Below, piece after piece: positions 14,754-17,217 of a DNA stretch of 17,217 nucleotides. Origin of the DNA: Candidatus Zipacnadia bacterium (GTDB lineage: Bacteria > Armatimonadota > Zipacnadia > Zipacnadales > UBA5352); NCBI GenBank assembly GCA_029820915.1, contig JALGUI010000015.1:1-17217 (forward strand). The letters run 5' to 3'. Under the pieces are notes generated by a model that was given only the letters and a program-made list of their open reading frames with translations, had not been told where the DNA came from and made no database searches. The translations under genes and the position numbers were made by a program. Positions within the stretch are counted from its first letter, which is position 1. Each line of letters opens with the position of its first letter.

Positions 14754-16592
14754 GTGAGCACCGACAGCCTCGGCTTCATCACCTGCCCCCTGTGCGGGTG
14801 CGCCTGCGGACTGAACCTGCTGGCGCAGCGCATCAGGGCGGATCAGCCCCTATCCGTTACCGTGCTACCGAGTTCGGCGCCCGGGTGGGGCGCCTCGGGC
14901 CTGTGCATGCGTGGCTGGCAGGTTGGCGAGATCCTGGGCAGCCGCAGACGTCTACGCCATCCGATGGCGTGGCGCGAGGGCGCGCAGCAGCGGGTATCGT
15001 GGGATGAGGCGCTCGAGCAGGCCGCGCGGGCACTGCGGCGGCTGCGCGATGAGGACCCGGCGGCCATCGGCATCGTGTTGGGAGACAGCCTCAGCAGCGA
15101 GGAGGCGTTCGCGGCCAGGCGGTTCGCGGACCTGCTGGGCACGCCCAATGTGGCGTCGCTGGGGCTGGAGATCGATGCCCCCGCGATCTACGGGCTGGAG
15201 CAGGCGCTGGGAGCCCCGTATCGCGCTCCCAAGCCTGAGGAGCTGGACGGCGTCGATCTGTTCGTATGCGTGAACTCGAACTTCCAGCACACTAACCCAC
15301 GCGCCGCCGGCGCCATGGCCCGACGAGTGCAGCAGGGCGGGGCGCGGATGCTGCTGATCGACGAGGTGGACCAAGGCCTCGCGGTCTGGGCCGAGGTCTA
15401 CGCCCGGCATGGGCCGGGCATGCGCGCCGACGCGCTACGCCGGCTCGCCGCGGCGGTGTCGGGGGAACGGGGCGCCGGGCCTCTCGACGGGGATGATTTG
15501 CGAGCGCTGGTGGATGCCATCGCGACGAGCCGCCGTCTGGCGCTGGTCTTCTCCGCGGCGGCGCTGTCGGGCATCGAGGAGGCGCTCGCCGTGGGAGCGC
15601 TGGCGCGGGCGCTGCGCACCGAGTCGCGCTGGGTAGGCACCTACCTGCTGCCTTCGGGGGCGAACACCTTCGGGACGCTCGACATGCTGGCGGCCGGCGG
15701 GCACGGGCCCGGCGGCATGAGCGCCACGCGCATGGTGGCCGCCGGATCGGGCCTGCGCGGGCTGATCGTGATCGGCGAGGACCTCGGGCGGCTCTACGGC
15801 CCGGCCGAGCTGGCCACGCTCAGGCAGCGGCTGGAGTTCAGCCTGGCCATGTCGTCGTTCTCATCGCCGGACACCGAGGTGGCGGACCTCGCGCTGCCCG
15901 TGTCCATGACCGCCGAGCGCGAGGGCACCATCAGGCGGCCCGACGGGCGCGTGTGGTGGAGCCAGCAGATCCTGGAGCCGGCCGGCGAGTCGCGGCACAC
16001 CGCCGTCGTCCTCGACGCACTGGCCGCCGCCCTGGGCGAGAGCCGGCGCTGGGGCGACCGCGACGCGATCTGGCAGGCCATCCGCGACGAGGTCCCGGGC
16101 TACCGGCACATCGAGCCGGCCGACCTGCGTCAGGGCGAGCTGCCCGCGGTCGGCCTCGACGCCGCGCCCGTCGCCGCCGTGGTCGATCCGCGCATCCTGA
16201 CGACCTTGCCGGCACGGGCGGCGCAGACCGACGAGGAGCATCCCTACGTGCTGGCGCCGCGGTCGGGCCAAGGCGGCTGGACGACCGACTCGCGCTGTCA
16301 GGGCGCCCACATCTTGCGCCGTGAGGCAACGATGTTCCGGGAGCCGTACGTGCTGATGGCCGCCGAAGACGTAGCCGATCTGGGCGTGCGCGAGGGTGCG
16401 GACGTGCAGGTCTCGACCGAGAGTGGCGCCGTGGTGGTCAGAGTCCGGTCGGAGTCAGGCATGCCTCCTGGAATCGCGGTCCTGCCGACCGAGTACCCGG
16501 CGGTGCTCCGCTCCCTGGTCGGCGGCGGTGAGGTGGCGATGCTCCCGACGATGCCGGTGGCGGGCTCGATCCGCCCCGTGGAGACGCACTAG
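14754..16592 (+). CDS. Molybdopterin oxidoreductase (MopB) family Fe-S protein, NuoG/formate-dehydrogenase-like
   Basis: The 612-residue protein opens with a [4Fe-4S] motif: Cys11, Cys14, Cys18 in CPLCGCACG and Cys51 in GLCMRGW. MopB features follow: VSWDEALEQAA (81-91), the TEVADLALPVSMTAEREGTI strand-turn (374-393) typical of this superfamily, and the C-terminal dinucleotide-binding-like domain from about 498 (VLAPRSG) to about 580 (EDVADLGVREGADVQV, GIAVLP). Where formate dehydrogenases have Cys/Sec-His ligating Mo, this protein has LEIDAPAIYG (138-147) with neither. It is shorter than typical FdhA or NuoG and has no ferredoxin-like N-terminal extension. It may be an electron-transfer subunit rather than a formate-oxidising enzyme. 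GTG 14754 was chosen because the Cys motif begins 10 residues later; the ribosome site (GACAGAGAG) is weak. A HydB/AsrA-like gene follows on the same strand. Confidence 0.85.
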   Translation: MSTDSLGFITCPLCGCACGLNLLAQRIRADQPLSVTVLPSSAPGWGASGLCMRGWQVGEILGSRRRLRHPMAWREGAQQRVSWDEALEQAARALRRLRDEDPAAIGIVLGDSLSSEEAFAARRFADLLGTPNVASLGLEIDAPAIYGLEQALGAPYRAPKPEELDGVDLFVCVNSNFQHTNPRAAGAMARRVQQGGARMLLIDEVDQGLAVWAEVYARHGPGMRADALRRLAAAVSGERGAGPLDGDDLRALVDAIATSRRLALVFSAAALSGIEEALAVGALARALRTESRWVGTYLLPSGANTFGTLDMLAAGGHGPGGMSATRMVAAGSGLRGLIVIGEDLGRLYGPAELATLRQRLEFSLAMSSFSSPDTEVADLALPVSMTAEREGTIRRPDGRVWWSQQILEPAGESRHTAVVLDALAAALGESRRWGDRDAIWQAIRDEVPGYRHIEPADLRQGELPAVGLDAAPVAAVVDPRILTTLPARAAQTDEEHPYVLAPRSGQGGWTTDSRCQGAHILRREATMFREPYVLMAAEDVADLGVREGADVQVSTESGAVVVRVRSESGMPPGIAVLPTEYPAVLRSLVGGGEVAMLPTMPVAGSIRPVETH

Positions 16593-16636
16593 TGCTTGCT
16601 TGCGGTAGTTTGCGTATCGTCGTGCGGGCCTCCCCC

Positions 16637-16659
16637 GCCGGCGCATACGATGCGCCGGC
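16637..16659. terminator. 10-bp hairpin GCCGGCGCAT/ATGCGCCGGC
   Basis: GCCGGCGCAT at 16637-16646 pairs perfectly with ATGCGCCGGC at 16650-16659 around ACG, 44 bases past the stop of the molybdopterin gene. No T-tract follows. It is the first of three hairpins and may attenuate transcription or protect the upstream message. Confidence 0.5.
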
Positions 16660-16660
16660 A

Positions 16661-16681
16661 CCCCCTCCGTTCCGGAGGGGG
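16661..16681. repeat. Hairpin CCCCCTCCG/CGGAGGGGG
   Basis: A 9-bp perfect stem (16661-16669 with 16673-16681) around TTC. It is closely related to the third hairpin at 16742-16766, which has an 11-bp stem with two inserted pairs and a complementary loop (GAA). The two look like copies of one interspersed element around a 60-base spacer. Confidence 0.6.
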
Positions 16682-16741
16682 GATTAGGATACTTAGTCTC
16701 CGGGCTGACGGGCAGTCTACTTGCGCATTTTCGTGTGTTCT

Positions 16742-16766
16742 CCCCCTCTCCGGAACGGAGAGGGGG
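16742..16766. repeat. Hairpin CCCCCTCTCCG/CGGAGAGGGGG
   Basis: An 11-bp perfect stem (16742-16752 with 16756-16766) around GAA, followed by a G-rich tail. It is the longer relative of the hairpin at 16661-16681. Together with the preceding AT-richer spacer it resembles a common interspersed repeat that yields false LTPRPPLRSGEGE-type reading frames. Confidence 0.6.
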
Positions 16767-16957
16767 CCGGGGGGTGAGGTCAGGCATCCCGCCGATCGTA
16801 CGCCTAATTGCGCAACGAGGCACCAGAGACCCGCCCGTCCAGTAGAACGCGCGTATGACAATCGCGTGACGTCGCACAGCGCATCGGCCCGTGAGGGCCG
16901 AAGAACCAAGGCCGGGCCTGTGCGCGATTTCACGAAGTCGGGCAGGCGGAGAGAGAA

Positions 16958-17217
16958 GTGCATCACGAGCAAGAGCGGGACCAGCGCACGTTGGTACTGC
17001 AGGCGGTGGACATCCGAGGGTTCATCGAGAGCCTGATGGGTGCGGCCGACCACTTCATCGCGCCGCGACGGGCTCTGCACCATGACCTGGTATTCGCCGA
17101 CGTCGAGTCGGCGGACGAGGTCGAGTTGGACTACGCCAACTCGCTGGTGTCGCCCGCCTGCTACGTGCTGCCGCAACGCGAGGCGATCTTCACGTACGCG
17201 ATGGCCGAGGACCGGCC
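16958..17217 (+). CDS. HydB/AsrA-like Fe-S electron-transfer subunit, N-terminal part (runs off the window)
   Basis: Only the first 86 residues are present; the frame is open to the window edge. The GTG at 16958 follows GGCGGAGAG. The pattern IRGFIESLMGAADHFIAP (19-36), VFADVESADEVELDYANS (45-62) and SPACYVLPQREAIFTY (65-80) matches the N-terminal region of sulfhydrogenase beta / anaerobic sulfite reductase subunit A proteins, whose hallmark is SPK-x-y-LPQ-x-E-x-lf-x-f. The [4Fe-4S] cysteines of that family lie further on and cannot be seen. The family passes electrons between a flavin subunit and a hydrogenase or reductase. Its position after the molybdopterin gene on the same strand suggests a shared complex; the 365-bp gap with hairpins leaves the operon link uncertain. 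Confidence 0.72.
   Translation, partial: MHHEQERDQRTLVLQAVDIRGFIESLMGAADHFIAPRRALHHDLVFADVESADEVELDYANSLVSPACYVLPQREAIFTYAMAEDR

Larger units (their letters stand above)
16593..16957. other. Intergenic stretch with three hairpins
   Basis: This 365-bp gap separates two same-strand redox genes. Its first half holds three perfect hairpins (listed separately). Frames through it give the Pro/Arg-rich pattern LTPRPPLRSGEGE, a typical false translation of this kind of repeat, so no gene is called. The ribosome sequence GGCGGAGAG precedes the GTG at 16958. No convincing promoter is visible. Confidence 0.55.

Noticed and set aside
16589..17176. Open frames on both strands across the three-hairpin region
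   Set aside because: They contain LTPRPPLRSGEGE-type sequence, which arises from translating the CCCCCTCTCCG hairpin repeat, and they overlap the better-supported HydB/AsrA-like start.

Overview
The window is GC-rich, densely coded bacterial DNA, probably from an uncultured environmental lineage. Secreted polysaccharide-active proteins, a ceramidase-like protein, a copper-amine-oxidase-type stalk domain and GC-rich interspersed hairpins together suggest Armatimonadota, with Planctomycetota as an alternative. This placement is inference from gene content only; no rRNA or tRNA gene was seen.

Layout. Positions 1-234 are non-coding and carry related GC-rich hairpins. A ceramidase-like cytoplasmic protein (minus, 235-1662) diverges from a secreted pectate-lyase-like protein with PKD and CBM9-like modules (plus, 1874-3997). 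The pectate lyase converges on a very large secreted glycoside-hydrolase-like protein (minus, 4162-8502), with two back-to-back perfect hairpins between them (4067-4130). Further genes on the minus strand are a CBS-pair protein (8792-9166), a secreted stalk-domain protein (9285-9719), a Gfo/Idh/MocA oxidoreductase (9782-10840), a four-helix membrane protein (10942-11439) and a fused E1 alpha/beta 2-oxo-acid dehydrogenase (11827-14187). A 15-unit heptamer array (11724-11828) runs into the stop codon of the E1 gene. After a 566-bp divergent gap, a molybdopterin-type Fe-S oxidoreductase (plus, 14754-16592) is followed, past a cluster of three hairpins, by the start of a HydB/AsrA-like electron-transfer subunit cut by the window edge (16958 onward).

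How the parts may work together. The left half looks like uptake and breakdown of plant-type or acidic polysaccharide: pectate lyase, large glycosidase-like protein and sugar-type oxidoreductase. The right half is central and redox metabolism: a thiamine-diphosphate E1 without visible E2/E3, and a MopB protein lacking the usual Mo-ligating Cys/Sec-His next to a sulfhydrogenase-beta-like partner. That last pair is the best candidate for a little-described system, possibly a hydrogenase- or formate-linked electron-transfer module whose remaining subunits lie to the right. All function calls come from reading motifs by eye; none was checked by a database search.
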